A stretch of 31,836 nucleotides of DNA. Source: Thiothrix phosphatis. Lineage in GTDB: Bacteria > Pseudomonadota > Gammaproteobacteria > Thiotrichales > Thiotrichaceae. Both the position numbers and the translations under genes were made by a program. The notes beneath the pieces are model-generated. The model made no database searches. It was not told where the DNA came from and worked only from the letters and a program-made list of their open reading frames with translations. How positions within the stretch are numbered: the stretch's first letter is position 1; each line of letters begins with the position of its first letter. The DNA is taken from positions 1 to 31,836 of the forward strand of contig NZ_JAYMYJ010000008.1 of assembly GCF_035668035.1 (NCBI RefSeq), read 5' to 3'. Shown piece after piece: positions 7,896 to 15,761 of the stretch.

Positions 7896-9181
7896 GCGCT
7901 TACACTCCGTACTCCCCCGTAGCCCGACGGGGGTTCTTTGTGCCTGTCCCGTTTCCACTGCGGGGCTGGCATATCACTCGCGGCTGCCGCACCAACTGCT
8001 TCCACTGTTGTCCGGTGTGGTAGCCGCATCTTCACCCCTAGTTGGGAAGCTACCACGTCCACAGGAAGCCCCTGCAAATCGGCAAGCTGCTGTATCCATG
8101 CCAATTCCCCGGCACGTTCAAACACCGATGTTGGAACCTGCACGGCACGTTCACACGAGCGTTTTTCGCGCCATGCCTGTGCCTCCGCAACCACCAGTTC
8201 CCCGTTGTGGGCTGAACGCACTAACACCCGCAGGTAAGCCAAGGGCTTGCGTACCTTCCCGGCCTCCAGCCCCATCGCCAGCACATCCAGCACGGATTGG
8301 GCTGTCTGCACCGCAAGGCCACACAACAACCCCGCCATATCCTGACGCATTCCCGCCTCCAGACCCGCAGGCCACTCCAGTTCCCCCGCCAAAGCAGGCA
8401 ATCCGGCACACCCGGAATCTGTAGCAGATGAACGGCAAGAAGAAACAGACGGACGGCTCAACCCGGAATCTGTAGCAGATACCCCAACACCTGCCCCAAA
8501 CAACGCAACCCCATCTACCCCCACACGACCCAATGAAGCCGTGGGCAAAACAGCGGTTTGGGGTGAGGGCAGGGCAGGTTTACTGTTGTCGTGGTTGCTT
8601 TGTGTAAGGTTACTTAGTGATGTGTCCTGTTTTGGGACGGTTTCCGGCCTAAATTGGGACGCAGGCACGCCCAAATCAGGCTGAACAGCCACCAACCGGG
8701 CGGAGGGCGGGGCAGGGCAGGGGGATGAAAGTTTTTCATGTAAAACTTCCCTGCTTCCCCCATCCCCCACGCCGGAATCTGTAGCAGATACGGATACCGT
8801 AACAAATCCCTGAGATACCTCCCCGGAATTTGTAGCAGATTGCTGCACTGCATAGCCGGAATCTGTAGCACGAACAGGGGTAGGGGAGGGATAAGCAAAA
8901 AAACCACCGGAAAGTTTTTCATGTAAAACTGCAAACCCCAGTACCTCGCCAAACTTCCCCGGCGCACTGAGCAGCAGCCCCTTATCCACCAGCTCCTGTT
9001 TGGCCTGCCAGATATGGTTGCGCTGTATCCCCGTCAACTGTGACAACCGCCCGGATGACAGGTCATCAGATACCTTACGGTAGCCCAGTGTCTGGCGCAG
9101 TACAGCAGCAAACACTGCCCATTGGCGTTTGCCCAGATCGGCAGCAAGGGCGGCATCCAAAATGGTGACTAATGAATTCAT
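7892..9181 (-). CDS. Phage-O-like replication initiator with embedded DNA repeats
   Basis: 429 residues. ATG 9181 was chosen because it overlaps the upstream stop as ATGA, has GGAAGGGG before it, and begins right at the domain. Residues 10-75 (DAALAADLGKRQWAVFAAVL, then SGRLSQLTGIQRNHIWQAKQ) match the winged-helix N terminus of lambda O / Rep_O replication proteins. The middle (about 80-260) is low complexity and holds VLHEKLS twice (85-91, 146-152) and RATDSG/SATNSG/SATDSG five times (104, 115, 132, 235, 252). These reflect palindromes and 18-bp repeats in the DNA. The C-terminal ~160 residues are helical. In lambda the origin iterons lie within gene O, so the origin may be inside this gene too. 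No helicase motifs are present. Confidence 0.75.
   Translation of the reverse strand: MNSLVTILDAALAADLGKRQWAVFAAVLRQTLGYRKVSDDLSSGRLSQLTGIQRNHIWQAKQELVDKGLLLSAPGKFGEVLGFAVLHEKLSGGFFAYPSPTPVRATDSGYAVQQSATNSGEVSQGFVTVSVSATDSGVGDGGSREVLHEKLSSPCPAPPSARLVAVQPDLGVPASQFRPETVPKQDTSLSNLTQSNHDNSKPALPSPQTAVLPTASLGRVGVDGVALFGAGVGVSATDSGLSRPSVSSCRSSATDSGCAGLPALAGELEWPAGLEAGMRQDMAGLLCGLAVQTAQSVLDVLAMGLEAGKVRKPLAYLRVLVRSAHNGELVVAEAQAWREKRSCERAVQVPTSVFERAGELAWIQQLADLQGLPVDVVASQLGVKMRLPHRTTVEAVGAAAASDMPAPQWKRDRHKEPPSGYGGVRSVSA
8412..8480 (+). repeat. Iteron pair within the initiator gene
   Basis: CCGGAATCTGTAGCAGAT occurs at 8412-8429 and again, identical, at 8463-8480, 51 bp apart start to start and in the same orientation. 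Each encodes SATDSG on the minus strand. Confidence 0.85.
8731..8746. promoter_or_regulatory. Palindrome copy 5, one-base variant, inside the initiator gene
   Basis: GTTTTTCATGTAAAAC differs from the consensus palindrome by one base and encodes VLHEKL of the initiator on the minus strand. It lies 26 bp to the left of the iteron trio at 8772-8873. Confidence 0.6.
8772..8873 (+). repeat. Iteron trio within the initiator gene, candidate replication origin core
   Basis: Three copies of the 18-bp repeat: 8772-8789 (consensus), 8823-8840 (C to T at base 8), and 8856-8873 (last three bases changed). All share orientation with the pair at 8412-8480. Start-to-start distances are 51 and 33 bp, the first equal to the spacing of the other pair. 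The trio is bracketed by palindrome variants at 8731-8746 and 8914-8929, with a short A-rich run (about 8891-8901) next to it. Confidence 0.8.
8914..8929. promoter_or_regulatory. Palindrome copy 6, one-base variant, inside the initiator gene
   Basis: GTTTTTCATGTAAAAC, the same variant as copy 5, 41 bp to the right of the last iteron. On the minus strand it encodes the first VLHEKL of the initiator. The shared variant base keeps the reading frame open and may be a coding compromise (Glu instead of Val). Confidence 0.6.
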
Positions 9182-9552
9182 GCACACACCCCTTCCAGCC
9201 GTTGACCGGAACGCACAAAGGTATGCAGGCGGATAAACTTCGCCACTTCCCAGACCGGATAACGCACCGACCTGCCCGTTTTCTGGAACGGCAACACCGG
9301 GCAATTGGGGCGCAACTCCGCAGACACACAACGCCATTGCTCCAACGTGCCTTCGGACACATCCAGCACAACAGCCGTTTGACGCGGGGTAAGGGTAGGG
9401 GGGAGGGTATTGAGGCAAAAGCCCAGTTCACGGGCAATCTGCACATACACGGCAATTTGTTCAGCCGTGAGACCAGGCCATTCCAACAAGGCGGAATGCG
9501 GCAACTGCCCCGTGCCTGATGGCAGGGCATAAACAGGCAGCGTTTCTGACAT
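9178..9552 (-). CDS. Excisionase/AlpA-like helix-turn-helix protein, first gene of the replication operon
   Basis: 124 residues from ATG 9552, with AAGGAGAG well placed upstream. After a ~45-residue N-terminal segment (LTAEQIAVYVQIARELGF) comes a MerR/excisionase-style winged helix: LTPRQTAVVLDVSEGTLEQW, then GRSVRYPVWEVAKFI, the usual 'vRy....v..fi' close of HTH_17 domains. The stop overlaps the initiator start as ATGA, so the two are translationally coupled. Probable roles are control of the operon or assistance in replication or excision. Inverted repeats at 9583-9596 and 9637-9650 upstream are candidate binding sites. Confidence 0.75.
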   Translation of the reverse strand: MSETLPVYALPSGTGQLPHSALLEWPGLTAEQIAVYVQIARELGFCLNTLPPTLTPRQTAVVLDVSEGTLEQWRCVSAELRPNCPVLPFQKTGRSVRYPVWEVAKFIRLHTFVRSGQRLEGVCA

Positions 9553-9582
9553 ACGCAGCTCTCCTTTGGATTTTTACGATTG

Positions 9583-9596
9583 GGTAACAAGTTACC
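9583..9596. promoter_or_regulatory. Inverted repeat GGTAAC-AA-GTTACC upstream of the replication operon
   Basis: Six-base arms separated by two bases, 31 bp before the start codon of the HTH gene. Size and position fit an operator. Confidence 0.5.
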
Positions 9597-9636
9597 GGGT
9601 GTCGTAATCGCTCCATAGGACGCGACGCGCTTATTT

Positions 9637-9650
9637 CCGCCAATTGGCGG
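9637..9650. promoter_or_regulatory. 14-bp perfect palindrome CCGCCAATTGGCGG
   Basis: Perfect palindrome about 85 bp before the HTH start, different in sequence from the other operator candidates. It is a possible binding site for a regulator of the replication operon. Confidence 0.5.
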
Positions 9651-9692
9651 TCTTGTATGCCACGCACACCCGGAAAGCCGGATTGTGGACAT

Positions 9693-9715
9693 AAAAAAAC
9701 CGCTCAAGAAAGCGG
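9693..9715 (-). terminator. Intrinsic terminator in the leader of the replication operon
   Basis: On the minus strand CCGCT-TTCTTG-AGCGG is followed directly by seven T (9699-9693), a standard Rho-independent terminator. It lies about 140 bases upstream of the first gene with no gene before it, so it would end a short leader transcript or small RNA. A second hairpin (9714-9728, GGCGGA/TCCGCC) just upstream shares two bases with its stem, so the two could compete as in attenuators. Confidence 0.7.
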
Positions 9716-9767
9716 CGGATTGTCCGCCTATGGATGGGATTACGGTCCCGTTCAGTTGTTATCAACG

Positions 9768-9796
9768 AGAATAGGTGAGGGCAGGGGAGAATGCAA
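9768..9796 (-). promoter_or_regulatory. Candidate promoter for a short leader RNA or small RNA
   Basis: Read on the minus strand: TTGCAT (9796-9791), 17 bases, TATTCT (9773-9768). Both boxes are moderate matches. Transcription would start near 9761 and reach the terminator at 9693 after about 70 bases. Confidence 0.35.
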
Positions 9797-9805
9797 GGGG
9801 CTGGG

Positions 9806-9823
9806 AGTTTTACATGTAAAACT
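9806..9823. promoter_or_regulatory. Palindrome copy 7, extended to 18 bp
   Basis: Consensus core at 9807-9822 plus one matching A/T pair. It lies 10 bp upstream of the -35 box of the candidate leader promoter (9768-9796), a plausible operator position for control of replication. Confidence 0.6.
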
Positions 9824-9845
9824 TTGGGATCAGTGAACATGGCTT

Positions 9846-9912
9846 AGGGATGTGCAGGGCTTGTCCCCGCTTGCGGGGATGCAGCGCAAGCGAAACCCGG
9901 AGCAGCCCGACC
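9846..9912 (+). repeat. Degenerate dispersed repeat, family A
   Basis: AGGGATGTGCAGGGCTTGTC followed by a CCCCGCTTGCGGGG hairpin, then AGCGCAAGCGAAACC and AGCAGCCCG. The order of elements matches the 77-bp repeats at 25723-25799 and 29416-29492, with many base changes. The hairpin arms have changed together (CCCGCC/GGCGGG there, CCCCGC/GCGGGG here), so pairing is kept. Confidence 0.6.
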
Positions 9913-9943
9913 CGCAGGGGAAGCCCCTGAATCCAGCTCTCTT

Positions 9944-9984
9944 GGGGCGTTGCCCCAAACCCCAAGGTATTTGTACCAGGATGA
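9944..9984 (+). repeat. Dispersed repeat, family B
   Basis: 41 bp starting with a GGGGC..TTGCCCC hairpin and ending ACCAGGATGA. It matches 30115-30155 at 37 of 41 positions and lies just after a family A copy. Confidence 0.7.
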
Positions 9985-9995
9985 GAGGGCAGGGG

Positions 9996-10013
9996 AGTTT
10001 TACATGTAAAACT
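9996..10013. promoter_or_regulatory. Palindrome copy 8, extended to 18 bp, the rightmost copy
   Basis: Consensus core at 9997-10012 with a matching A/T pair, 37 bp before the start codon of the gene at 10051. No further copies were seen to the right. Confidence 0.6.
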
Positions 10014-10050
10014 ATGCATACGACAAACTAATCACCAAGAATGAACAATC

Positions 10051-10572
10051 ATGGAAATCCCACACCTTGGCACAGTCACCAAAGACCACCAATTTGGCTG
10101 CTACTACAGCTCACCCATCCCCATTCCTGTACTGGGTGACATTGAATGCCGGATCGTCCTTGAAGACTACGATGAGGATCTGGCTAAAGAAGAATTCCAC
10201 ACCGCCGTCCTGAATTTCCTTTCCATTACCCCTGATGTCCTGAAAGCAGCAGAACCGCACTTGTACCGCTATTACCAAGACTGCAATGCCGACTTCGCCC
10301 CGGAAGAAGAAGGATACCTTGAAATCCCATCTCCCGAAGGTGTGTGGAAACACATCCAGTTCGGCACTGAACCAGTGGTTACTCGCCGCGCTTATCGTGA
10401 CAAAGGCGTGTATGTCTCACTGGCGTGTAACTGTGACTGGGAACAAGAACACGGTCTGCAAATCGTGTTCAAGAATGGTCTGGGCATCAACAAAGTTAGC
10501 CCCTACGACGGACACCTGACCAACGCGGATGCTTATGCGCAGGATGAGCTGGAAGACGTGATATACCTTTAA
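10051..10572 (+). CDS. DUF6985-like protein
   Basis: 173 residues, acidic and soluble, without signal peptide or membrane segment. The C-terminal block CNCDWEQEHGLQIVFKNG followed by NKVSPYDGHLTNADAY is what I recall as the hallmark of DUF6985 proteins; this match is from memory. Function is unknown; related small proteins often behave like immunity proteins in toxin loci, which is only a guess here. No strong ribosome binding site precedes ATG 10051. The next gene (10607-11095) converges on it, and the gene lies right at the edge of the palindrome-bearing region. Confidence 0.6.
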   Translation: MEIPHLGTVTKDHQFGCYYSSPIPIPVLGDIECRIVLEDYDEDLAKEEFHTAVLNFLSITPDVLKAAEPHLYRYYQDCNADFAPEEEGYLEIPSPEGVWKHIQFGTEPVVTRRAYRDKGVYVSLACNCDWEQEHGLQIVFKNGLGINKVSPYDGHLTNADAYAQDELEDVIYL

Positions 10573-10606
10573 AGTTTAACGGTAACAAACCACTTAGGAG
10601 TTAAAG

Positions 10607-11095
10607 TCATGTGAGAAAAACAGTTGTATCGACAGGTGAAAACTCTAATGCGCCATCATTACCATCTAACCATGACAGAAGCCTTGAAACTTCATTTTCT
10701 TTGATTCGTCCTGTTTTTTTCATAATCCAAAGTAAAGAACCTACTATCCGCCCAGGTCTCATATTCAATTCCCCAGAAATGCCGCCAATTGCGGCAAGAC
10801 CAGCGGTCACTCCAGCACCAACACTCATGCCTAAACTTAAGGTCTTATCATGTTCCCCAATAGCAACCAAGTCATATTTCATCTCGCCGAGATCACGAAT
10901 TATCATCCGATACGATTGATCAACCCGGCATTCATAAATATCCTTCCTCTTTGCCCCTTGAATTTTTTTGACCTGTAAAGAAGGATGTTTTGGGTCACTT
11001 ATTAGCAGCAAAAAGACTTTTGGCAATTTCGCACGAATTTCCTTGGGTAGTGACTCGGCTGACTTTGCGAAATCCTTAGACATGTTTAGCATCAT
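10607..11095 (-). CDS. RelE/ParE-superfamily toxin-like protein with C-terminal extension
   Basis: 162 residues. Residues 5-85 follow the RelE fold: KDFAKSAESLPKEIRAKLPK (helices), DPKHPSLQVKKIQGAKR, YECRVDQSYRMII (central strands with basic residues) and YDLVAIGEHDKTL. The last ~75 residues are extra, with a Gly/Ala-rich AGVTAGLAAIGGISG stretch. RelE toxins cut mRNA at ribosomes, but the catalytic residues vary so much that activity cannot be judged. No partner antitoxin gene lies next to it; the gene 27 bases upstream is the type III Res subunit, so it looks like the last gene of that operon. Several ATGs lie close together (11095, 11092, 11083); 11095 gives the longest product. Confidence 0.65.
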   Translation of the reverse strand: MMLNMSKDFAKSAESLPKEIRAKLPKVFLLLISDPKHPSLQVKKIQGAKRKDIYECRVDQSYRMIIRDLGEMKYDLVAIGEHDKTLSLGMSVGAGVTAGLAAIGGISGELNMRPGRIVGSLLWIMKKTGRIKENEVSRLLSWLDGNDGALEFSPVDTTVFLT

Positions 11096-11121
11096 TGTAT
11101 TGTTATCCGCTTATTTGAATT

Positions 11122-13791
11122 CTATAGCAGTATTCTGTAGTTACGTTTTACCGCATCACTCGATTTCATCAGACGGTATTCCATGCCGCTTGCTACCGCT
11201 ATCTCGTTGGCAAAGGCTTTCTTTGCTTGCACAACCACGTCATCGACTTGGTGATCACCTTTTACTTCGACAATCACGTATTTCTCAGAACCATCAGGTT
11301 CTTGGCGCAAAAAGAGGAAGTCAGGGTAGTAGCTGCGTACTGCTCTTGAATCTGGGTCGATGTACTGGATGAAAAAATCAGATTGACCGTGGGTCAGCAT
11401 CCCTGTGAAGTACAACTTTTTGACGCGCTGTTCCCGTAACAAGTCCCAAAACAGTTGGCGTTCTGGAATCGAGTCGAAACAATAGGTATCCAGATGGAAG
11501 CTCTTGGCACGTTCCGCTTCATCACTAACATCCCCCATACGCACGGTCATCTCGGCATTGGCAGACATTTCGTAGTAGCCATTCGCAGGTAGTTTGACCA
11601 GTTCAACTTCGTGTTCTTCGGTCTGTTCTTGTTCGTCTAGTTCGTACAACAACCTGAACAGTCGCGGGATAATCTCATCATACAGCAATTCGTTAAATTC
11701 GTTGGTCATCACCACCAGCTCATCCGTACCTTCGTGGGTGGTGTCCAGCAAGTCCTCAATCGCCAGCGGGCTACGGTTGAGGTAGCGGGCTATCTCGGCC
11801 ACCAGCGAGAGGCGGGAAAACTCGCGCTTTTCGCGTTGTCCGGTCAAGTCAGTCGTTTTCTCACTCTTGGAGCGTGCCGCATCGTCCAGCGTCAGGCCAC
11901 TACGGCGCTTCTCGATCAGGCGGTATTTTTCGATGAGCAAGTTCCACGCCTCGCGGTCGTTGCGGTCAAGCCCCAGTGCCACACCGGGCGATAATACCTT
12001 GTCGCGCACCGTGAAATGCTTGCGTACCCGCACCAGCCTGATTTTCACGGGTGGCTCAACCACGCGGATCTGAACTGGAGGTTTCCTTTCTGGTTTGGTG
12101 ATCTCGTCGGCACTGACGCGGAAGTTTTGCTGTAACTCGTTGTCCAGAATAGTCAGATTGTCATCTGAGAGGAATACATGCCCGGTGTGTTGGACTTCGC
12201 CGATGGAACGCAAACAACGCATCGTAGCCTGTAAGACGAACACTTTTGACTTGGGTTCGCGGAACATCGCCACACCAAACAGGGAACGGCAGTTCCAGCC
12301 TTCGCGCCCCTTGTTGACCAACAGGATGAATTGCTTGTCAGAGGAGGGGGTGTCTAGGCGGTTAAACTCGCGGATGTCATCGTTGCTGGTTAGCTTGGGG
12401 TCGCCGACGTTGACCAGAATGCTGGAGGCCGGGATACCGTGTTTCCCCAGTGCCTTTTCAACGGCGGGCCTGAGTTCACCCATCAGCTCCTCGATGGTGG
12501 CAGCGAAGAACGCCAGCTTAGGCAGCATCCCCTCTGGGCGTAACCCCTTGGTCGCCGCCAGAAAATTGCTGATGGCAAGATCAACGAACTCGGTATTGCG
12601 GGTGTTCTGATAACTCACAAGGTTTACCAGCTTGAGGAAACCCTTGGTGATGGCTTCGCTCAGACCGTAGGCATACACCACTTCGGGTAGCACCGCTTGC
12701 CCCACGTAAGGCGTGCCGGTGTAGTTGTAGCACGCCACAACTTTTGTACCGGACTGACGCAAGCTGGCAGCGAGCATGTCAATGGTGGTGCGTAGGCTGG
12801 TATCAGTTTCTTTTGCCCCCACTCCCATATCCTTGGCAAGGGTCTTGCCGAAAGCGTGGTGCGCCTCGTCTACGTAGATACCTAGCTGCTCTAGGCGGCG
12901 TAACTTCTCAAAGCGTTGGTTGGTGGTCAGGTCGGCCTCGTCTTCAGGCTGGTCAAAGCCGTAGAGGTCGGTAGTATCGGCGTACACATCGATCCGGTTG
13001 AAGGTATCGCCAGTCGTACCAAACAGCTTATCTGGTGCGGTTTTTTCTTTGTTCTTGCGCTTAAGGATGATCTTCTGGGTGTTGGAGACGATGATATTGA
13101 AGCGAGACTTGTCCATCGTATCCAACGATGTACCCGACTCTTCCAGATAGTGAAACTTGAGGTTGGCGTTGATGAAGTTGGCGTATTCGGGGGGAATAAC
13201 GCGGCTCTTGTCGAACGACTCGATTTCACGCAACGACTGTAACACGGTCTTGTCAGGAGCGAACACTAAGGCGTTGAGGCAATACTTGGTGTCTTTGTCG
13301 AATTTGTTGCCTAGCAGGAACTCGTAAAAGATACAGGTTGCCATCAGGATGGTCTTACCTGTCCCCATCGTCAGGGCAAAGATGTAATTGGGGTAGGTGC
13401 GAGTATTCTTACGCATCACCGCAAACACAGCTTTGTACTGATCTTGGGTCAGGGCATCGAAGATGTCTCCTTGGCGGCGTTCACCGACAATGCCACCCTC
13501 GACCCGGCTGGCAAAACGACCTTTCTTCTCAAACCAGTCACGGAAAATCTCCTCGATCTTGGCATTACCCAGAAACTCCTTGAGGAACACGTACACCTCC
13601 AACGCTTCAAATTGCGGTTGGCGCAGGTAAGCCTTGGGGTTTTTGTCCGGGTTGTTGTGGTCAAGGAACTTCTTGGTCAGTTCTTTCTGATAGCTGCGGA
13701 TCGTGCCACGGTTGGCTTGGTAGAATTGCCAAAGAACTTGGAAAAAAGCGAAGTCTAGCGAGACGTTAGTAACTTTTTTTGCCTTAGCCAT
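11122..13791 (-). CDS. res: Type III restriction enzyme, Res (helicase-nuclease) subunit
   Basis: 889 residues, a normal length for Res. SF2 helicase motifs are in order: FALTMGTGKT (138-147, Walker A), VDEAHH (307-312), TGTP (358-361), NKGREGWN (493-500) and QATMRCLR (521-528, motif VI). A C-terminal PD-(D/E)XK nuclease is visible: YYPDF (821-825) and VIVEVKGD (839-846), giving D824, E842 and K844. With Mod it would cut DNA between two inversely oriented unmodified sites after ATP-driven movement. The start overlaps the mod stop by 8 bases, and all catalytic residues are intact. A degenerate fragment of a second, different Res C terminus lies at 26086-26308. Confidence 0.95.
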   Translation of the reverse strand: MAKAKKVTNVSLDFAFFQVLWQFYQANRGTIRSYQKELTKKFLDHNNPDKNPKAYLRQPQFEALEVYVFLKEFLGNAKIEEIFRDWFEKKGRFASRVEGGIVGERRQGDIFDALTQDQYKAVFAVMRKNTRTYPNYIFALTMGTGKTILMATCIFYEFLLGNKFDKDTKYCLNALVFAPDKTVLQSLREIESFDKSRVIPPEYANFINANLKFHYLEESGTSLDTMDKSRFNIIVSNTQKIILKRKNKEKTAPDKLFGTTGDTFNRIDVYADTTDLYGFDQPEDEADLTTNQRFEKLRRLEQLGIYVDEAHHAFGKTLAKDMGVGAKETDTSLRTTIDMLAASLRQSGTKVVACYNYTGTPYVGQAVLPEVVYAYGLSEAITKGFLKLVNLVSYQNTRNTEFVDLAISNFLAATKGLRPEGMLPKLAFFAATIEELMGELRPAVEKALGKHGIPASSILVNVGDPKLTSNDDIREFNRLDTPSSDKQFILLVNKGREGWNCRSLFGVAMFREPKSKVFVLQATMRCLRSIGEVQHTGHVFLSDDNLTILDNELQQNFRVSADEITKPERKPPVQIRVVEPPVKIRLVRVRKHFTVRDKVLSPGVALGLDRNDREAWNLLIEKYRLIEKRRSGLTLDDAARSKSEKTTDLTGQREKREFSRLSLVAEIARYLNRSPLAIEDLLDTTHEGTDELVVMTNEFNELLYDEIIPRLFRLLYELDEQEQTEEHEVELVKLPANGYYEMSANAEMTVRMGDVSDEAERAKSFHLDTYCFDSIPERQLFWDLLREQRVKKLYFTGMLTHGQSDFFIQYIDPDSRAVRSYYPDFLFLRQEPDGSEKYVIVEVKGDHQVDDVVVQAKKAFANEIAVASGMEYRLMKSSDAVKRNYRILL

Positions 13792-15760
13792 TGCTGATTT
13801 CCCCTTCCCACGACTCAGACAACAGGTCGGTGATCTTCACGCGGATAGTGCTGGCATCGGCGGGAATAGGGTAGCTGCCTTGTACCAGCGCATCCTTGCC
13901 GGGGATGTCTAGCACGGTCGGTTGTAGAACTGAACCGTCGTAGTTCCAGTCGATCAGAATACTCTCGACCAGCTCGCGCCAGTCTTCGACCGCCTCTTTT
14001 TGCAGGGAGAGTTTTTGCAGGAGGTTCATGGGGTAAAAGCGTTCGATGACCAGTGTACCCGCATTGAATGCCAACCGCGCATCAGAGTCGCGCCTGAACT
14101 CCAGGTTCGACTTGTCACGCAGGATGTCCACCACCTCCACGTCAATCTTGTAGGGCTTTGCGGCAAGTATCAGTTGTGCCTTGAGGTCGGCTTCATGCCC
14201 CATACACACCAACATGACTTTTTCGACTACTTGGTTAGGGTTCTTGTTTTGGCGTTCGTCCCATGCTTTGTAGTTGAAGCCTGCGATCAATTCGTTGAGG
14301 TCGGCGCGGGTAGCGATACGGTTGACGGGCATGATTTTCACCATAAAACCGTCTTTCTCACCGTCGAACACCGCCCCTTGAGCCAAGGGCTGGATTTCTA
14401 ATGCCTCGATGAGTAAATCCTTCGCCTGTACTGGGTTACGGAAGATGTCGTAATGGTTGACGTTGTAGACCTCGAAGCCCGTGTAACGCTTCTCCGCTGG
14501 ATCCAGTGGCTGCTGGCGCAAACCATCCGCTACCTTGATCAGCCGCTGCGTAGTCGTCTGCACAGCCCCAAGATTTATGTCTGCCCCGATGAACCTCCTC
14601 CCCAATTTCATTGCCGCCACTTGCGTCGTCCCAGATCCCATAAAAGCATCAAATACCAACCCATCTTTTGAACATGAAGCGGTAATTATTCGCTCTAACA
14701 ATTGTTCTGGTTTCTTCGTTGGGTAATCTGAACCTCCTTTCATTCGCCCACAATCAGACCATATTGTTTGAAGAATTCGTCCATTGCTTTCTTCAAGGAA
14801 AAAGACTTTACATCGAGTTGATCCTTTCTTGTCATCTCGGAGATACAACTCACCACGCTCAAGAGCATCATCCATTGATTCTGGCGTAGGGTAAGTCCAA
14901 ACACGATTCAAAGAAGGTTTAACCCCCCGCCATTCAAACTGACGATCTGAATTATTTCCTTTGTAAGTAGTGTTTTCTAACTTGAATCTACGCCCAACAT
15001 TTTCATATTCTGGCGAATAGTTGATGACAGTACCGTTATCAAGAAGAATTAAACTGTATTCACTTAATGCTGAGTCAGATAAATTCCCTGCTGATGCTTG
15101 CCAATCGTAGTAAGCGTTATCCTTTTTCTTAGAATACCAGTAAATAGTATCATGAATTATCCCCAAACGGCTTTTTGCATCATTGTGTGGGTCTGTTCTT
15201 TGCCAAGTAACATCGTTCATAAAATTAGATGATCCAAATACTTCATCTAATATACATCTGATGTGATGACTTCTATGCCAATCACAATGAACCCAAATAC
15301 TACCTTTATCAGACAGAAGTTCTCTAAGTAAAATCAAGCGCTCATAAATAAATTGTAAATACTCATCATTATTCCACAAATCACCGTATTGCTTTTCTTC
15401 AAATGCAGCAAAGTTACTATTAGTCATCTTACCTTGTGAAAATATTTTCTTACGGTAATCAGCTTTAGAATCAAATGGGGGATCTATGTAGATCAGGTCT
15501 ACTTTGCCACGATACTCTTTCAGAAGATGGCTCATGACTTGCAGGTTGTCGCCCCAGAAAATCTTGTTGCGCCAGCCGTCCACTTCTTCGCCGTGGATTT
15601 CTTTCAGTTGGGCAGGGTAGAATTGGGTGGACGTAAACGGACGCTTGCCGCGCCAGTTGAGCATGGGGTAGCCCTTGATCGGCTCGAACTGGTACTTTTC
15701 AACGTTCTCAATCGCACCCGTTAGCACATCCAGCCCCAATGTTCCTTGTTTATCTGTCAT
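13784..15760 (-). CDS. mod: Type III DNA methyltransferase, Mod subunit (N6-adenine, beta class)
   Basis: 658 residues from ATG 15760. The catalytic motif DPPF (93-96) precedes the AdoMet-binding motif FMGSGT (373-378), the beta-class order. The region between (about 110-340) is the variable target-recognition domain. YPTKKPEQLLERII (346-359) matches the conserved block before motif I. Mod sets the recognition site and methylates adenine on one strand; the site cannot be read from sequence. The start follows the helicase stop by one base and the stop overlaps the res start, so helicase, mod and res are tightly coupled. Local A/T content rises in the target-recognition part, as usual for swapped domains. 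Confidence 0.95.
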   Translation of the reverse strand: MTDKQGTLGLDVLTGAIENVEKYQFEPIKGYPMLNWRGKRPFTSTQFYPAQLKEIHGEEVDGWRNKIFWGDNLQVMSHLLKEYRGKVDLIYIDPPFDSKADYRKKIFSQGKMTNSNFAAFEEKQYGDLWNNDEYLQFIYERLILLRELLSDKGSIWVHCDWHRSHHIRCILDEVFGSSNFMNDVTWQRTDPHNDAKSRLGIIHDTIYWYSKKKDNAYYDWQASAGNLSDSALSEYSLILLDNGTVINYSPEYENVGRRFKLENTTYKGNNSDRQFEWRGVKPSLNRVWTYPTPESMDDALERGELYLRDDKKGSTRCKVFFLEESNGRILQTIWSDCGRMKGGSDYPTKKPEQLLERIITASCSKDGLVFDAFMGSGTTQVAAMKLGRRFIGADINLGAVQTTTQRLIKVADGLRQQPLDPAEKRYTGFEVYNVNHYDIFRNPVQAKDLLIEALEIQPLAQGAVFDGEKDGFMVKIMPVNRIATRADLNELIAGFNYKAWDERQNKNPNQVVEKVMLVCMGHEADLKAQLILAAKPYKIDVEVVDILRDKSNLEFRRDSDARLAFNAGTLVIERFYPMNLLQKLSLQKEAVEDWRELVESILIDWNYDGSVLQPTVLDIPGKDALVQGSYPIPADASTIRVKITDLLSESWEGEISNG

Positions 15761-15761
15761 C

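Noticed and set aside
8412..8873. The 18-bp repeats as a CRISPR array
   Set aside because: Copies are too few, spacers are unequal (15 to nearly 300 bp), all lie in one coding frame, and no cas genes are present.
11594..13758. Long open frames on the plus strand opposite res
   Set aside because: They are mirror frames of the well-supported res gene, without family matches or start signals.
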